This document shows positions 10,186-18,526 of a stretch of 64,000 nt of DNA, one piece after another (within the stretch, counting starts at the first letter, position 1; each line of letters begins with the position of its first letter). Under the pieces are notes generated by a model. The model did no database searches, was not told the origin of the DNA, and saw only the letters and a list, made by a program, of their open reading frames with translations. This DNA comes from Chitinophaga pinensis (GTDB taxonomy: Bacteria > Bacteroidota > Bacteroidia > Chitinophagales > CAMDFR01). The stretch lies in assembly GCA_945860705.1 (NCBI GenBank), contig CAMART010000005.1, positions 62,001 to 126,000 on the forward strand, read 5' to 3'. Both the position numbers and the translations under genes were made by a program.

Positions 10186-10965
10186 TTATTTACCAGTAAA
10201 TATTGCTTTTCTTTTTTCTACAAATGCGGTAGTGCCTTCTTTAAAATCTTCTGTGGTCATGCACCATCCAAACATTTTTATTTCCTTTTCAAATCCATTT
10301 TCTGTTTTTGAAAAATGAGCATCTACACATTCAATAATTTTTGCCACTGCTATTGGTCCTTTGCTAGCTATTTTATTTATTATCTCTTCGCATTTTTTCA
10401 TGGCATCTTCTATAGTAGGAAGTACATGATTTGCCAATCCCAAATCTTTAGCTTCGTTAGCAGAAATCATATCTGCAGTCAACAATAATTCTATTGCTTT
10501 TGCTTTTCCTATTAGTTGTACTAATCGTTGTGTTGCGCCATATCCTGGTATGATACCAAGGTTTACTTCTGGTTGTCCAAATTTTGCATTTTCAGATGCT
10601 ATACGCATATGACAAGCCATAGCAAGTTCGCATCCACCACCTAAACAAAATCCATTGACTAGAGCAATAAATGGTTTTGGACATCTTTCTATACTATTAA
10701 ATATATCATGACCACTTGCAGAAAGTGCTACTCCTTCTGATTCTGAAAACTTTGCAAATTCTGCAATGTCAGCTCCTGCTGCAAATGCCTTAGCACCTTT
10801 ACCTGTGAGGATGGCACCTTTTATAGAAGCGTCACTGTATATGGTTGCTACTACTTGTTTTAATTCTTGCAGTAATTCTATATTCAGAGCATTTAGTTTA
10901 TCTTCTCTATTGATAGTGATATATAAAATACCTTCTTTGTTTTCTGCGATTAAGTTTTTGTACAT
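10186..10965 (-). CDS. Enoyl-CoA hydratase/isomerase (crotonase family)
   Basis: Adds water across the double bond of 2-enoyl-CoA in fatty-acid or butanoate metabolism. The 259-residue form starts at the ATG at 10965 (MYKNLIAENKEG), which matches the family start; an upstream ATG would add ten residues unlike the family. The oxyanion-hole region (KAFAAGADIAEF) is present, as are both catalytic glutamates, in GGGCELAMA and GQPEVNLGIIPG, so hydratase is likelier than isomerase. It lies downstream of a strong terminator and is followed by a glycosyltransferase. A partner for the next step, 3-hydroxybutyryl-CoA dehydrogenase, is at 54.1 kb. Confidence 0.92.
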   Translation of the reverse strand: MYKNLIAENKEGILYITINREDKLNALNIELLQELKQVVATIYSDASIKGAILTGKGAKAFAAGADIAEFAKFSESEGVALSASGHDIFNSIERCPKPFIALVNGFCLGGGCELAMACHMRIASENAKFGQPEVNLGIIPGYGATQRLVQLIGKAKAIELLLTADMISANEAKDLGLANHVLPTIEDAMKKCEEIINKIASKGPIAVAKIIECVDAHFSKTENGFEKEIKMFGWCMTTEDFKEGTTAFVEKRKAIFTGK

Positions 10966-10984
10966 ATTATTATTTCTATAAATG

Positions 10985-11020
10985 AAAAAAGTCAATAAGA
11001 TGATACTTATTGACTTTTTT
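10985..11020 (-). terminator. Rho-independent terminator after the B12-binding protein
   Basis: A perfect 15-base stem (AAAAAAGTCAATAAG against CTTATTGACTTTTTT) with a six-base loop. Symmetrical A and T tracts let it work in either direction. It separates the gltX-acidic-B12 unit from the enoyl-CoA hydratase unit. Confidence 0.88.
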
Positions 11021-11035
11021 TGTGTTTAATAAGAT

Positions 11036-11443
11036 TTAAAAATTTCTATTTTTTTCAACCCAAGATTTGATGTAATCACTAATTTCGTTTGTGTTTGTTC
11101 CTGGTGAAAATAATTCTCCAACACCCATTTCTCTTAGTATATTCATATCATCTTCGGGTATTATTCCACCACCTGTGAGTAGTACATCTGTAAGTTCTTT
11201 TTCTTTCATTTTTTCGATGATTTTAGGAAATACAGTCATATGTGCACCTGATAATATACTCACTCCGATTACATCTACATCTTCTTGAAGAGCAACGTTT
11301 ACGACCATTTCAGGAGTTTGACGTAGCCCCGTATAAATTACTTCCATACCAGCATCACGTAGCGCAGTAGCTATTACTTTAGCTCCACGATCATGACCAT
11401 CAAGCCCTACTTTGGCTACAAGTACTCTTATAGGTCTATTCAT
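11036..11443 (-). CDS. Stand-alone cobalamin-binding domain (methylmalonyl-CoA mutase C-terminal type)
   Basis: This 135-residue protein is essentially one B12-binding Rossmann-like domain. The cobalamin signature DxHxxG is present (LDGHDRG, residues 14-20), as are the SILSGAH and LTGGGI motifs that hold the nucleotide tail. Such domains occur as the small subunit of some methylmalonyl-CoA mutases, or as separate B12 proteins. No mutase catalytic subunit is in the window. The ATG overlaps the stop of the acidic protein by one base (TAATG), so translation is probably coupled. The exact partner enzyme is unknown. Confidence 0.88.
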   Translation of the reverse strand: MNRPIRVLVAKVGLDGHDRGAKVIATALRDAGMEVIYTGLRQTPEMVVNVALQEDVDVIGVSILSGAHMTVFPKIIEKMKEKELTDVLLTGGGIIPEDDMNILREMGVGELFSPGTNTNEISDYIKSWVEKNRNF

Positions 11444-11826
11444 TATTCTTCGTCATCGAAGTCCTCGTCTTCGTCGTCAAAGTCATCATCAAAATCGTCG
11501 TCTTCTTCTACAACATCTTCATCATCAAATTCTACTCCTTCGATATCATCTAAATCGTCGTCATCATAATCGTCTTCGAAGTCATCATCAAAATCATCTT
11601 CGTCATCTTCAAAGTCCTCGTCTAGTGATTCATAATCATCGCTCGCTACCGGAGAAGCTACTTTGTTCTTTAGCTTTTTGTCAAACACATTTTTATTCAA
11701 AAATGCATTCATCTCATCGATGTTGAGAGTTGAGGTGATTTCACCAAATTCATTCACATTTACTTCCAATCCTTCCATTGATGGAGTTTTAATGTTTTTT
11801 TCTTTTAAGGTTGCTACCCTTGCCAT
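11443..11826 (-). CDS. Small protein with an extremely acidic C-terminal half
   Basis: 127 residues. Residues 1-60 look like an ordinary folded or helical segment (ending near [10 protein letters not shown]). From about residue 63 to the end the chain is almost all Asp and Glu, broken at near-regular intervals by single Phe or Tyr (DDF, DDY). I do not recognise a named family. The tail may bind basic proteins, metal or RNA, but this is speculation. It sits 42 bases after gltX and overlaps the B12-binding gene by one base, so it belongs to that operon. The overlapping arginine- and histidine-rich reading frame on the other strand is an artefact of the GAT/GAA repeats. Confidence 0.75.
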   Translation of the reverse strand: MARVATLKEKNIKTPSMEGLEVNVNEFGEITSTLNIDEMNAFLNKNVFDKKLKNKVASPVASDDYESLDEDFEDDEDDFDDDFEDDYDDDDLDDIEGVEFDDEDVVEEDDDFDDDFDDEDEDFDDEE

Positions 11827-11868
11827 AGTTTTTTGTTTTTTGTTGTATATAAATTTGATAAGATAAAA

Positions 11869-13407
11869 TTATACTAAAGAATTAAATTTTTCAAATGCAA
11901 TTTTCATTCTATTTATCACGTTTTCTTTTCCTAATAGTTCCATCATTTCATAAATAGGTGGTCCTTGCATAGTGCCAGTAATACCTATTCTTAATATTGG
12001 TCCTACATCTCCCATTCCTAAACTATTTTCTGTCATAAAATTTTTAGTGCAAGATTCAATATTTCCTGCATCAAAAGTAATAAGATTGTTTAAATCTAAA
12101 ATTAATTTTTCAAAAATATTTAATCTTTCTTTTTTCCACTTCTTTTTTATGGTAGCTTCGTCATATTCTTTTACATTTTCAAAGAAATAATAACCTATTT
12201 CTGTAAAGTCGTTTATAAAGGTAGCACGTTCTTTAGTCATACTACAAAATTTCTCAATAAATTCTGAACTTGCAATATAGTTTTTTGCGTTTATTTGTGG
12301 TTCTATGAGTATTGCTAGTTCTTTATCTGATTTATTTTTGAGGTATTGCTGGTTAAACCATTTGGTTTTTTCAAAATCAAATCTTGCTCCAGCCTTATTT
12401 ACTCGTTCTATACTAAACTCATTTACCAGTTCATCAAGTGAAAATATTTCTTGCTCGGTACCTGGATTCCATCCAAGAAAAGCCAACATATTTATAAATG
12501 CTTCTGGGAAAAATCCTCTTTCTCTATATCCTACAGATACATCGCCTGTTGCTGGGTCTGACCAAGTAAGTGGAAATGAAGGAAATCCTAATTTGTCTCC
12601 ATCTCTTTTACTGAGCTTTCCTTTTCCATCTGGTTTGAGTATCAATGGTAAGTGGGCATATTCCCATATTTCGTTTTCCCAACCCAATCCCTTTACGCAA
12701 TGAATATGTGTAGGTGCAGAAGGTAGCCATTCTTCTCCTCTAAATGCATGAGAGATTTTCATCGTATAGTCATCTACAACGTGAGCAAGGTGATAAGTAG
12801 GCATACCATCCGCTTTTAGAAGTACTTTGTCATCTATTTGAGAGCTGTTAAAACTCACCCATCCACGTATTAAATCATGAAATTTTATTTCTTCATTTCT
12901 AGGCATTTTATGACGAATCACGTATGGTTCACCACTAGCAAGTCTTGCATTCACTTCATCTTTTGAAAGTGAAGTTGAATTTTTCATATACTGACGTGTC
13001 ACACTATTGTAGCTAGGATTTTGTACTCCTTGCTTGCTCATGTTTTCACGCATAGTTTCTATTTCTTCAGGTGTATCAAAGGCATAGTAAGCATAATCTG
13101 CCTCTATCAACTGCTCAGCGTATTGTCTATACATAGGTTTTCTTTCACTTTGGCGATAGGGGCCATAAGCACCATCACCAAAACCAACTCCTTCATTTGG
13201 TTCTATACCGCACCATTTGAGTGAATCTATGATGTATTGTTCTGCACCAGGTACAAAACGGGTTTGATCAGTGTCTTCTATACGTAGTACAAAATCACCT
13301 CCATGTTTTTTTGCAAATAAATAACAAAATAATGCGGAACGCACACCACCCATATGTAGTGCACCAGTTGGGCTGGGTGCAAACCTCGTTCTTACTCTTC
13401 TAGACAT
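11869..13407 (-). CDS. gltX: Glutamyl-tRNA synthetase
   Basis: Charges tRNA(Glu) with glutamate. The 512-residue class I synthetase has its HIGH-type motif in SPTGALHMGG (residues 11-20) and its KMSKS-type motif in KLSKRDG (near 265). The C-terminal anticodon-binding part runs to the end (NRMKIAFEKFNSLV). It is first gene of a minus-strand unit continuing into the acidic protein and the B12-binding protein. Only one GluRS is in the window. No tRNA gene is near. Confidence 0.96.
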   Translation of the reverse strand: MSRRVRTRFAPSPTGALHMGGVRSALFCYLFAKKHGGDFVLRIEDTDQTRFVPGAEQYIIDSLKWCGIEPNEGVGFGDGAYGPYRQSERKPMYRQYAEQLIEADYAYYAFDTPEEIETMRENMSKQGVQNPSYNSVTRQYMKNSTSLSKDEVNARLASGEPYVIRHKMPRNEEIKFHDLIRGWVSFNSSQIDDKVLLKADGMPTYHLAHVVDDYTMKISHAFRGEEWLPSAPTHIHCVKGLGWENEIWEYAHLPLILKPDGKGKLSKRDGDKLGFPSFPLTWSDPATGDVSVGYRERGFFPEAFINMLAFLGWNPGTEQEIFSLDELVNEFSIERVNKAGARFDFEKTKWFNQQYLKNKSDKELAILIEPQINAKNYIASSEFIEKFCSMTKERATFINDFTEIGYYFFENVKEYDEATIKKKWKKERLNIFEKLILDLNNLITFDAGNIESCTKNFMTENSLGMGDVGPILRIGITGTMQGPPIYEMMELLGKENVINRMKIAFEKFNSLV

Positions 13408-13434
13408 ACGTTCTTTTTTGATTTTTTAGTACTG

Positions 13435-13442
13435 CAAAGTTA
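13435..13442 (-). promoter_or_regulatory. Promoter -7 box for gltX (TAACTTTG on the minus strand)
   Basis: Exact TAnnTTTG match 27 bases upstream of the gltX ATG, within the short AT-rich divergent region shared with the deacetylase gene. No -33 TTG at the usual distance is evident. Confidence 0.6.
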
Positions 13443-13524
13443 TATAAAATGTTGTAGACTCTTTTATACAATTGTTTTTATTTTTTACTGAAAAAAATTA
13501 AATTAATTTTATCTTTATATCCAT

Positions 13525-14136
13525 ATGAATCTATTTGTAAAAACTCCAACCATAGTTCCTTTGGTTTTGAAATCTTGTACTTGGAATAAAAGTAGGAGTG
13601 AAAAGAAAATATACCTCACTTTTGATGATGGACCTATACCTGAAGTTACAGATTTTGTTCTGGATACATTAGGTACTTTTAATATTAAAGCTACATTTTT
13701 TTGTATTGGTAAAAATGTATTAGAAAATAATAAACAATATTTATGTATTCTAAAAGAAAATCATTCTATCGGTAATCATACTATGAACCATGCAAACGGA
13801 TGGAAAACAAAAACTGCAGATTATTATATAGAAGTAAATGAATGTGATAAAATAGTAAGTTCTAAACTTTTTAGACCACCTTATGGGAAACTGAAAATTC
13901 CTCAATTAAAATTTTTAGCTACTCAATACGAAATCATCATGTGGGATGTACTTAGTTATGATTGGGTGCAGACTGTGAGCCCAGAAGAGGTACTCAAGAA
14001 TGTAAATGATAACGCTACAAACGGAAGCATAGTAGTGTTTCATGATAGTATCAAAGCATATAATAATCTAAAATATGCACTTCCTAGATTTATAGAACTA
14101 AAACTCAATGAAGGTTTTGAGTTTGGTGTTTTGTAG
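13525..14136 (+). CDS. Polysaccharide deacetylase (NodB domain)
   Basis: A carbohydrate esterase family 4 protein of 203 residues, probably removing acetyl groups from peptidoglycan or another amino-sugar polymer. NodB motifs in order: TFDDGP (residues 32-37, catalytic Asp and metal Asp), GNHTMNH (about 90-96, metal His pair), FRPPYG (about 116-121), then WDVLSYDW and VVFHDS near the end. There is no signal peptide, so it is cytoplasmic, or its export signal is not recognisable. The gene is alone. Substrate not determinable. Confidence 0.92.
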   Translation: MNLFVKTPTIVPLVLKSCTWNKSRSEKKIYLTFDDGPIPEVTDFVLDTLGTFNIKATFFCIGKNVLENNKQYLCILKENHSIGNHTMNHANGWKTKTADYYIEVNECDKIVSSKLFRPPYGKLKIPQLKFLATQYEIIMWDVLSYDWVQTVSPEEVLKNVNDNATNGSIVVFHDSIKAYNNLKYALPRFIELKLNEGFEFGVL

Positions 14137-14198
14137 TTCTTTTTTTGTCATATATTTTCATTTCTTTCAGTCAATTTTTCAGTTAAAATTTGTTTAAA

Positions 14199-14234
14199 AA
14201 AGTCAATTTGACTTTGAATCTGAAATTATTTCAG
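14199..14234. promoter_or_regulatory. Two adjacent perfect palindromes upstream of hsp20
   Basis: AAAGTCAA-T-TTGACTTT (14199-14215) and CTGAAAT-T-ATTTCAG (14220-14234) lie four bases apart with centres 20 bases apart, about two helical turns. They are 95-130 bases before the Hsp20 start, in its only upstream region. They look like paired binding sites for a dimeric regulator, or a site where the two arms fold in RNA. No regulator is identified. Confidence 0.5.
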
Positions 14235-14328
14235 CCTTTTGTAGTTGGCATCTGTATTGCTCTTCAGTAATTGTTGCAACGAACAAAAAAAATTATTTAA
14301 ACAATTAAAATCTAAAAAATAAAATATC

Positions 14329-14763
14329 ATGTTAGTATCACAATTTAAAAACAGACCAGCTTCATCTATTATCAATTTTGATGAACTTTTTGACGAACTT
14401 TTTGCTCATAGACCAAACGTGGCAAACAAATCTTTTATGCCTGCTGTAAATATCAGCGAATCTGAAAGTGGCTATCACTTAGATATGGCAATACCTAGCT
14501 TCAATAAAGAGGAAGTGAAAATAAAAGTAGAAAAAAATCTTTTGACTATCAGTGGTGAGAAAAAAGAAGAGACTACCGATGAAACTAAAAAAGTAAAAAG
14601 AAAAGAATTTAGTTATAAGTCATTTAGTAGAAGTTTCACACTGCCTGAAAATATAGAGCTTGATAAAGTAGAAGCAAAATATGAAAATGGTATATTGAAT
14701 ATCAATATTGCTAAAAAAGAAGCTCAAAAAGAAAACAATGCTATTGAAGTAAAGATTGCATAA
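14329..14763 (+). CDS. Small heat-shock protein, Hsp20 family
   Basis: ATP-independent chaperone that binds unfolding proteins and forms oligomers in the cytoplasm. The 144-residue length is standard. The alpha-crystallin domain runs from about residue 40 (FMPAVNISE) through LDMAIPSFNKEEVKIKVE to the hallmark ENGILNINIAKKE near 125. The short N-terminal arm carries FDELFDELF. The gene has its own regulatory region with two palindromes and ends at a terminator, so it is probably induced alone. Confidence 0.95.
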   Translation: MLVSQFKNRPASSIINFDELFDELFAHRPNVANKSFMPAVNISESESGYHLDMAIPSFNKEEVKIKVEKNLLTISGEKKEETTDETKKVKRKEFSYKSFSRSFTLPENIELDKVEAKYENGILNINIAKKEAQKENNAIEVKIA

Positions 14764-14782
14764 TCATAAAATAGCTAATACT

Positions 14783-14843
14783 ATAACCGTAAGATCTGCT
14801 TGTTTTTCATTGAAGAACAAAATGACTTGCGGTTATTTTTTTT
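14783..14843 (+). terminator. Rho-independent terminator after hsp20
   Basis: An 11-base outer stem (ATAACCGTAAG with CTTGCGGTTAT, one G-T wobble) encloses a second small stem (TTGTT..TTC/GAA..AACAA), followed by eight T. Its T tract abuts the promoter box of the next gene. Confidence 0.8.
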
Positions 14844-14850
14844 ACATTTG
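14843..14850 (+). promoter_or_regulatory. Promoter -7 box (TACATTTG) next to the start codon
   Basis: Exact TAnnTTTG box that ends three bases before the ATG at 14854. A transcript starting at the usual distance would have no leader, so the mRNA is probably leaderless. This also argues against the upstream TTG at 14800 as start. Confidence 0.6.
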
Positions 14851-14853
14851 TAT

Positions 14854-15426
14854 ATGATAAATATTACAGCCTATGATACAAGTTGGCCAAAAATATTCAA
14901 TGAGTTGAAAAATATATATCTTCAGCTTTTATCAGATGATATTGTATCTGTAGAGCATGTTGGGAGTACTGCAGTTCCTGGACTATATGCAAAGCCAGTG
15001 TTAGATATAGATATCATTATTTCAAACAAATCAATTTTACAAAATATAATATATAAGTTAGAAAGTGTGGGTTATATATATAGAGGTGAGTTAGGTATTG
15101 AAGATAGATTTGCATTTTCACAGGCTAAAGACGAAGTTCCCTATAATACAAGTACTAAAAGTTGGATGAAACATAATTTGTATGTATGTATAGAAGGCAG
15201 TTTGAGTCTTCGAAATCATTTATTGCTGAAGGATTATCTATTGCAAAATTCAGAAAAGGTTGAAGAGTATTCTATGCTCAAACAAAAATTAGCATTACAA
15301 TATATTGATGATATAGATAATTATGTAAAATATAAAACACCATTTATTGTAGATATACTAGAAAAACAAGGTGTAGAAAAGAGTGCAATTGATCAAATTA
15401 AAAATGCTAATGGATATGATAGATAA
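14854..15426 (+). CDS. GrpB family (UPF0157) nucleotidyltransferase-like protein
   Basis: A 190-residue member of the GrpB group, related to nucleotidyltransferases. The signature VEHVGSTAVPGLYAKPVLDI (residues 33-52) contains the GST and paired Asp positions typical of the fold. The ATG at 14854 was chosen because it gives the family start (INITAYDTSWP) and lies just after a promoter box. The biochemical role of most members is unknown. Its 3' end overlaps the start region of arfB, so the two are co-transcribed. Confidence 0.88.
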   Translation: MINITAYDTSWPKIFNELKNIYLQLLSDDIVSVEHVGSTAVPGLYAKPVLDIDIIISNKSILQNIIYKLESVGYIYRGELGIEDRFAFSQAKDEVPYNTSTKSWMKHNLYVCIEGSLSLRNHLLLKDYLLQNSEKVEEYSMLKQKLALQYIDDIDNYVKYKTPFIVDILEKQGVEKSAIDQIKNANGYDR

Positions 15427-15817
15427 GGAATTGATAGAACAAGATATAGTATATAAAGCTATAAGAAGTGGAGGCAAAGGAGGACAAAATGTAAATAAAG
15501 TTGCCACTTGTGTGCAATTGTTTTTTGATGTAAATAAAAGTACCGCACTTGATGACAAAGCAAAAGATAGAATCATTCAAAAACTACAAAACAGAATAAA
15601 TGCAGATGGAGTATTGATGCTAGATTGCTCAGAAACTCGTTCGCAACTAAAAAACAAAGAACTCGTTTTTAAAAAATTTATGCAACTTATCAATAGCGCA
15701 TTAATAGAACAAAAAAAACGAATTAAAACTAAAACGCCCAACTCAGTAAAATTAAAAAGACTCAGTGATAAAAAAAATAGATCTGAGATAAAGGCTGGAA
15801 GAAGTTTTAGATTATAA
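15416..15817 (+). CDS. arfB: Ribosome rescue factor ArfB (GGQ peptidyl-tRNA hydrolase)
   Basis: Releases nascent chains from ribosomes stalled without a stop codon. The product is 133 residues: a GGQ domain ([13 protein letters not shown] near residues 16-28) and a basic C-terminal tail (RIKTKTPNSVKLKR, then KKNRSEIKAGR) that in ArfB enters the empty mRNA channel. It has no codon-recognition domain, unlike the RF1 at 57.7 kb. Three closely spaced ATG codons (15404, 15410, 15416) are possible starts. The last gives the family-like MIDKELIEQ and overlaps the upstream stop by 11 bases. Confidence 0.9.
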   Translation: MIDKELIEQDIVYKAIRSGGKGGQNVNKVATCVQLFFDVNKSTALDDKAKDRIIQKLQNRINADGVLMLDCSETRSQLKNKELVFKKFMQLINSALIEQKKRIKTKTPNSVKLKRLSDKKNRSEIKAGRSFRL

Positions 15818-15825
15818 TAAACAAA

Positions 15826-15857
15826 AAAGGACTATTCTCCAATGAAAATAGTCCTTT
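15826..15857. terminator. Terminator between convergent arfB and the M48 gene
   Basis: AAAGGACTATT pairs with AATAGTCCTTT around a 10-base loop, with A and T tracts on the outer sides, so it can serve both converging transcripts. Confidence 0.75.
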
Positions 15858-15883
15858 AATTATTTTAGAAATGATACTTTTAG

Positions 15884-16678
15884 TTATGGAAGACTTGCTT
15901 TGAATGCATTGTAGTTGGTGATGTCACCAGTAGCATCAATAGTAGCTGTACATCCTAGCGTTGTAGCTTTAGTATCTATGTTTGTTACTCTGTTATCTGG
16001 ATTTGGATGGGTACTTAAAAAAGCTGGTGGTTGAGATGCTCCGCTTGCCACAATTTTTCTAAAGAAATTTGCAGCACCATTTGCATGATATTTTGTAGGG
16101 CAAAGGTAGCTTACTGATAAATCATCTGCCTCTTTTTCGTCAGTTCTACTGAATTGAAGCGAAACTAAACTTTGTGCGATTTGTGTTATTTGATTTTGAT
16201 TTTGACCTAATACTAAATCTATCATTGTTTGTAATCCGTATTGTTTTGTCATAGCATCTGTAGAGTGACGTGCGTCTGCATGTCCCATCTCGTGTCCCAT
16301 TACACCTGCTAGAGATGATGCGTCATCTAGATAGTCTATTAATCCAGAGTAAATATATATGTATCCACCAGGTGTACAAAAAGCATTTTGTACTGAATCA
16401 TTGTTGATGATGTATAGTTCCCATACAAAATCATTCTTATGTTCTACTTTTCCAGAGTTAAGAATATCTTGTTTCATAGCTTCAAGGTATGCATAAGATG
16501 CAGCATATGTTGTTTTGCTGAGAATAGGAAACTCTGTAGGATTAGATTCTATTTCTGCTTTTACTTGCAGTCCTAGAGTTTTGTCATCTTCGATAGAGAA
16601 GATATTAATTTTTTTACAAGTAGTAGTTGAAATTAAAAGTGACAAAAATATGATACTAATTAAAAAATGTTTTTTCAT
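15884..16678 (-). CDS. M48 family metalloprotease, probable lipoprotein
   Basis: Zinc endopeptidase of the periplasm (264 residues), related to BepA/LoiP-type proteases that work in envelope quality control. The N-terminus has a hydrophobic stretch and then STTTC-KK, a plausible lipobox with Cys22. The zinc motif HEMGH is near residue 129 (VMGHEMGHADARH), the third ligand is in the EKEADDLSVSYL segment near 187, and STHPNPDNR lies near 228. The C-terminus has no TPR domain, so it is the short form. It is a single gene ending at a shared terminator. Confidence 0.92.
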   Translation of the reverse strand: MKKHFLISIIFLSLLISTTTCKKINIFSIEDDKTLGLQVKAEIESNPTEFPILSKTTYAASYAYLEAMKQDILNSGKVEHKNDFVWELYIINNDSVQNAFCTPGGYIYIYSGLIDYLDDASSLAGVMGHEMGHADARHSTDAMTKQYGLQTMIDLVLGQNQNQITQIAQSLVSLQFSRTDEKEADDLSVSYLCPTKYHANGAANFFRKIVASGASQPPAFLSTHPNPDNRVTNIDTKATTLGCTATIDATGDITNYNAFKASLP

Positions 16679-16720
16679 TATTTTGGTTTTAAAATTGGAT
16701 ATAAAATTACTTATCTATTT

Positions 16721-17254
16721 TTAAAATAAAGTGGGAATAATCATCACACACAAAATAATATAGTAGATAGTAATAAACGTACATACAATTAATTTGCCAA
16801 AAGTTCCAGCTAGAAAACCAACCAATGTTCCAGTAGATGACTTTAGCGCTTCTTTCCACGTTTTCTTAGCATATATTTCTCCTATAAAAGCTCCTAGAAA
16901 TGGACCCACTATGATAGCAAATGGTCCCAACGGTGTACTGATAAATATACAAGCGATTATGGCTAAGTTGCTTCCCCAAGTGGCATACTTGCTTCCACCA
17001 AAGTTTTTGGTCATGAGTGATGGGAGCGTATAGTCCAATATTATAGATGCTATTACAATTAATGATAATATGACAATAATAATAATCTCAAACCAATTAT
17101 ATGTATATAGATTGCATATTGGTAATAAAAAAATAGACACCATAGCAAGTGGAGGGCCGGGAAGTCCAGGCAATACAGAACCAATATAAGCTATGATGAT
17201 TAGTATCAAGCCAAGTATCAAAATACCAATAGGAAATAATAATTCTTGATTCAT
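16721..17254 (-). CDS. DUF456 family membrane protein
   Basis: A 177-residue integral membrane protein with about five hydrophobic helices and the family's GSVLPGLPGPPLA motif near residue 28, plus a glycine-rich second motif (LGPFAIIVGPFLGAFIGE). The start is set to the ATG at 17254 (MNQELLFPIG). The longer frame overlaps udk and adds a non-homologous segment. It follows udk by 7 bases and is probably co-transcribed. Function of DUF456 is unknown. Confidence 0.88.
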   Translation of the reverse strand: MNQELLFPIGILILGLILIIIAYIGSVLPGLPGPPLAMVSIFLLPICNLYTYNWFEIIIIVILSLIVIASIILDYTLPSLMTKNFGGSKYATWGSNLAIIACIFISTPLGPFAIIVGPFLGAFIGEIYAKKTWKEALKSSTGTLVGFLAGTFGKLIVCTFITIYYIILCVMIIPTLF

Positions 17255-17261
17255 TTTTATA

Positions 17262-17906
17262 TTAATGAAAAATAGTATTGATATTATGGTCTTTTGTAAG
17301 GCCAAGTTTTTGACGAATAGTAGATGCAAGTATATTTATAGCTACCATGTTTTCGCCACCTAGCGGTACTATTATGTCTGCGTATCTTTTAGTAGGTTCT
17401 ATAAACTGCTCATGCATCGGTTTCACAGTATCTATATATCTATCTAGAGTTTGTTCTACATTTCTTCCACGTTCTATAATATCTCTTTTTATTACTCTCA
17501 GTAGTCTTTCATCAGACGGAGCATCTACAAATACTTTCACATTGCAGGCTTTTCTTATTTTAGGGTCTGTAAATAAAAGGATTCCTTCTATTATTATTAC
17601 TTCCTTGCTTTCTATAGGTATAGTTTCTTTGGCTCTAGTACAGGTGATATAAGAATAAATAGGCATTTGAATGGTTTCGCCTCTTTTGAGTGCTTCTATA
17701 TGATCAAGTAGTAAATCAAATTCTATAGAATCTGGATGGTCAAAATTGATAAATTTTCTCTGCTCTAGTGGAATATTGGAGTTGTCTTTGTAATAGGCAT
17801 CTTGTGATAATATAGCTACATGGTCTGCAGGTAGTATTTCTAGTATTTTATTTACTACGGTAGTTTTGCCCGAACCAGTTCCCCCACATATACCTATTAC
17901 TAACAT
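17262..17906 (-). CDS. udk: Uridine kinase
   Basis: Phosphorylates uridine and cytidine in pyrimidine salvage. 214 residues, with the P-loop GGTGSGKTT at residues 8-16, the substrate segment LSQDAYYKD near 34, NFDHPDS near 54, and the lid region RDIIERGRN near 140. It is transcribed away from the DinB-like gene and leads a two-gene unit with the DUF456 protein. Confidence 0.94.
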   Translation of the reverse strand: MLVIGICGGTGSGKTTVVNKILEILPADHVAILSQDAYYKDNSNIPLEQRKFINFDHPDSIEFDLLLDHIEALKRGETIQMPIYSYITCTRAKETIPIESKEVIIIEGILLFTDPKIRKACNVKVFVDAPSDERLLRVIKRDIIERGRNVEQTLDRYIDTVKPMHEQFIEPTKRYADIIVPLGGENMVAINILASTIRQKLGLTKDHNINTIFH

Positions 17907-18027
17907 ACTGTTTTATTATATTGGTGAATTAATAAAGCATAAAATTACTAAAAAATGTATGATTAGTAGATTATATACATAATTATTACTTTTATAAAAC
18001 AAAATATTGAATCTAAAAAACAAGAAT

Positions 18028-18522
18028 ATGGCAAAAATTGAAACTATATTAGAAATGATCAAAAGCGCAAGAGGACTAACTTTGTATTATCTCTCTTTGC
18101 TAAAAGATGTAGATAAAGAAAAGGTATTTGTTTGTGAAGGAAAAGAACTAAATAGTGTTCATTGGATAGTTTGTCACCTTTGCTGGACAGATAATTTTTT
18201 ATTGCTAAAATCATCTTCAACTAAAATCGATTTAGCGAAAGATTGGTTTGAAGAGTATGGTTTTGGTAGCGACCCTAAAGCTATTATTACTAAGCCAAAC
18301 TATGATGAAGCACTCGAATTATTAAATACAAACAGAGCTCAATGTATAGATTATTTATCTACTCTATCAGATGAAGAACTAGAGTCAGATAATTTATTAG
18401 ATATGAATATGGGTGGCTCGAAGGCATTGAAAAATATACTCTATCACTCTATCAGACATGAGGGTACGCATGCTGGTCATTTAGGCTGGCTTTGTAAACT
18501 TCACGGCATAAAAACAGTATAA
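18028..18522 (+). CDS. DinB superfamily protein
   Basis: 164-residue four-helix-bundle protein of the DinB/YfiT group. The metal-type histidines are in place: HWIVCHL near residue 44 and HSIRHEGTHAGHLG near 141. Many members are thiol- or metal-dependent transferases, but most have no known substrate. The ATG at 18028 is preferred over the TTG at 18007. AlkD follows after 4 bases, so both are on one transcript, which may hint at a stress or damage role (inference). Confidence 0.85.
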   Translation: MAKIETILEMIKSARGLTLYYLSLLKDVDKEKVFVCEGKELNSVHWIVCHLCWTDNFLLLKSSSTKIDLAKDWFEEYGFGSDPKAIITKPNYDEALELLNTNRAQCIDYLSTLSDEELESDNLLDMNMGGSKALKNILYHSIRHEGTHAGHLGWLCKLHGIKTV

Positions 18523-18526
18523 GTCG

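Noticed and set aside
10966-10995. Ten-residue N-terminal extension of enoyl-CoA hydratase
   Set aside because: It overlaps the terminator flank, is unlike family N-termini, and the ATG at 10965 gives the normal start.
11412-11726. 104-residue His/Arg-rich reading frame on the plus strand
   Set aside because: It is the antisense image of the GAT/GAA repeats that encode the acidic tail of the minus-strand protein. It has no promoter and no family.
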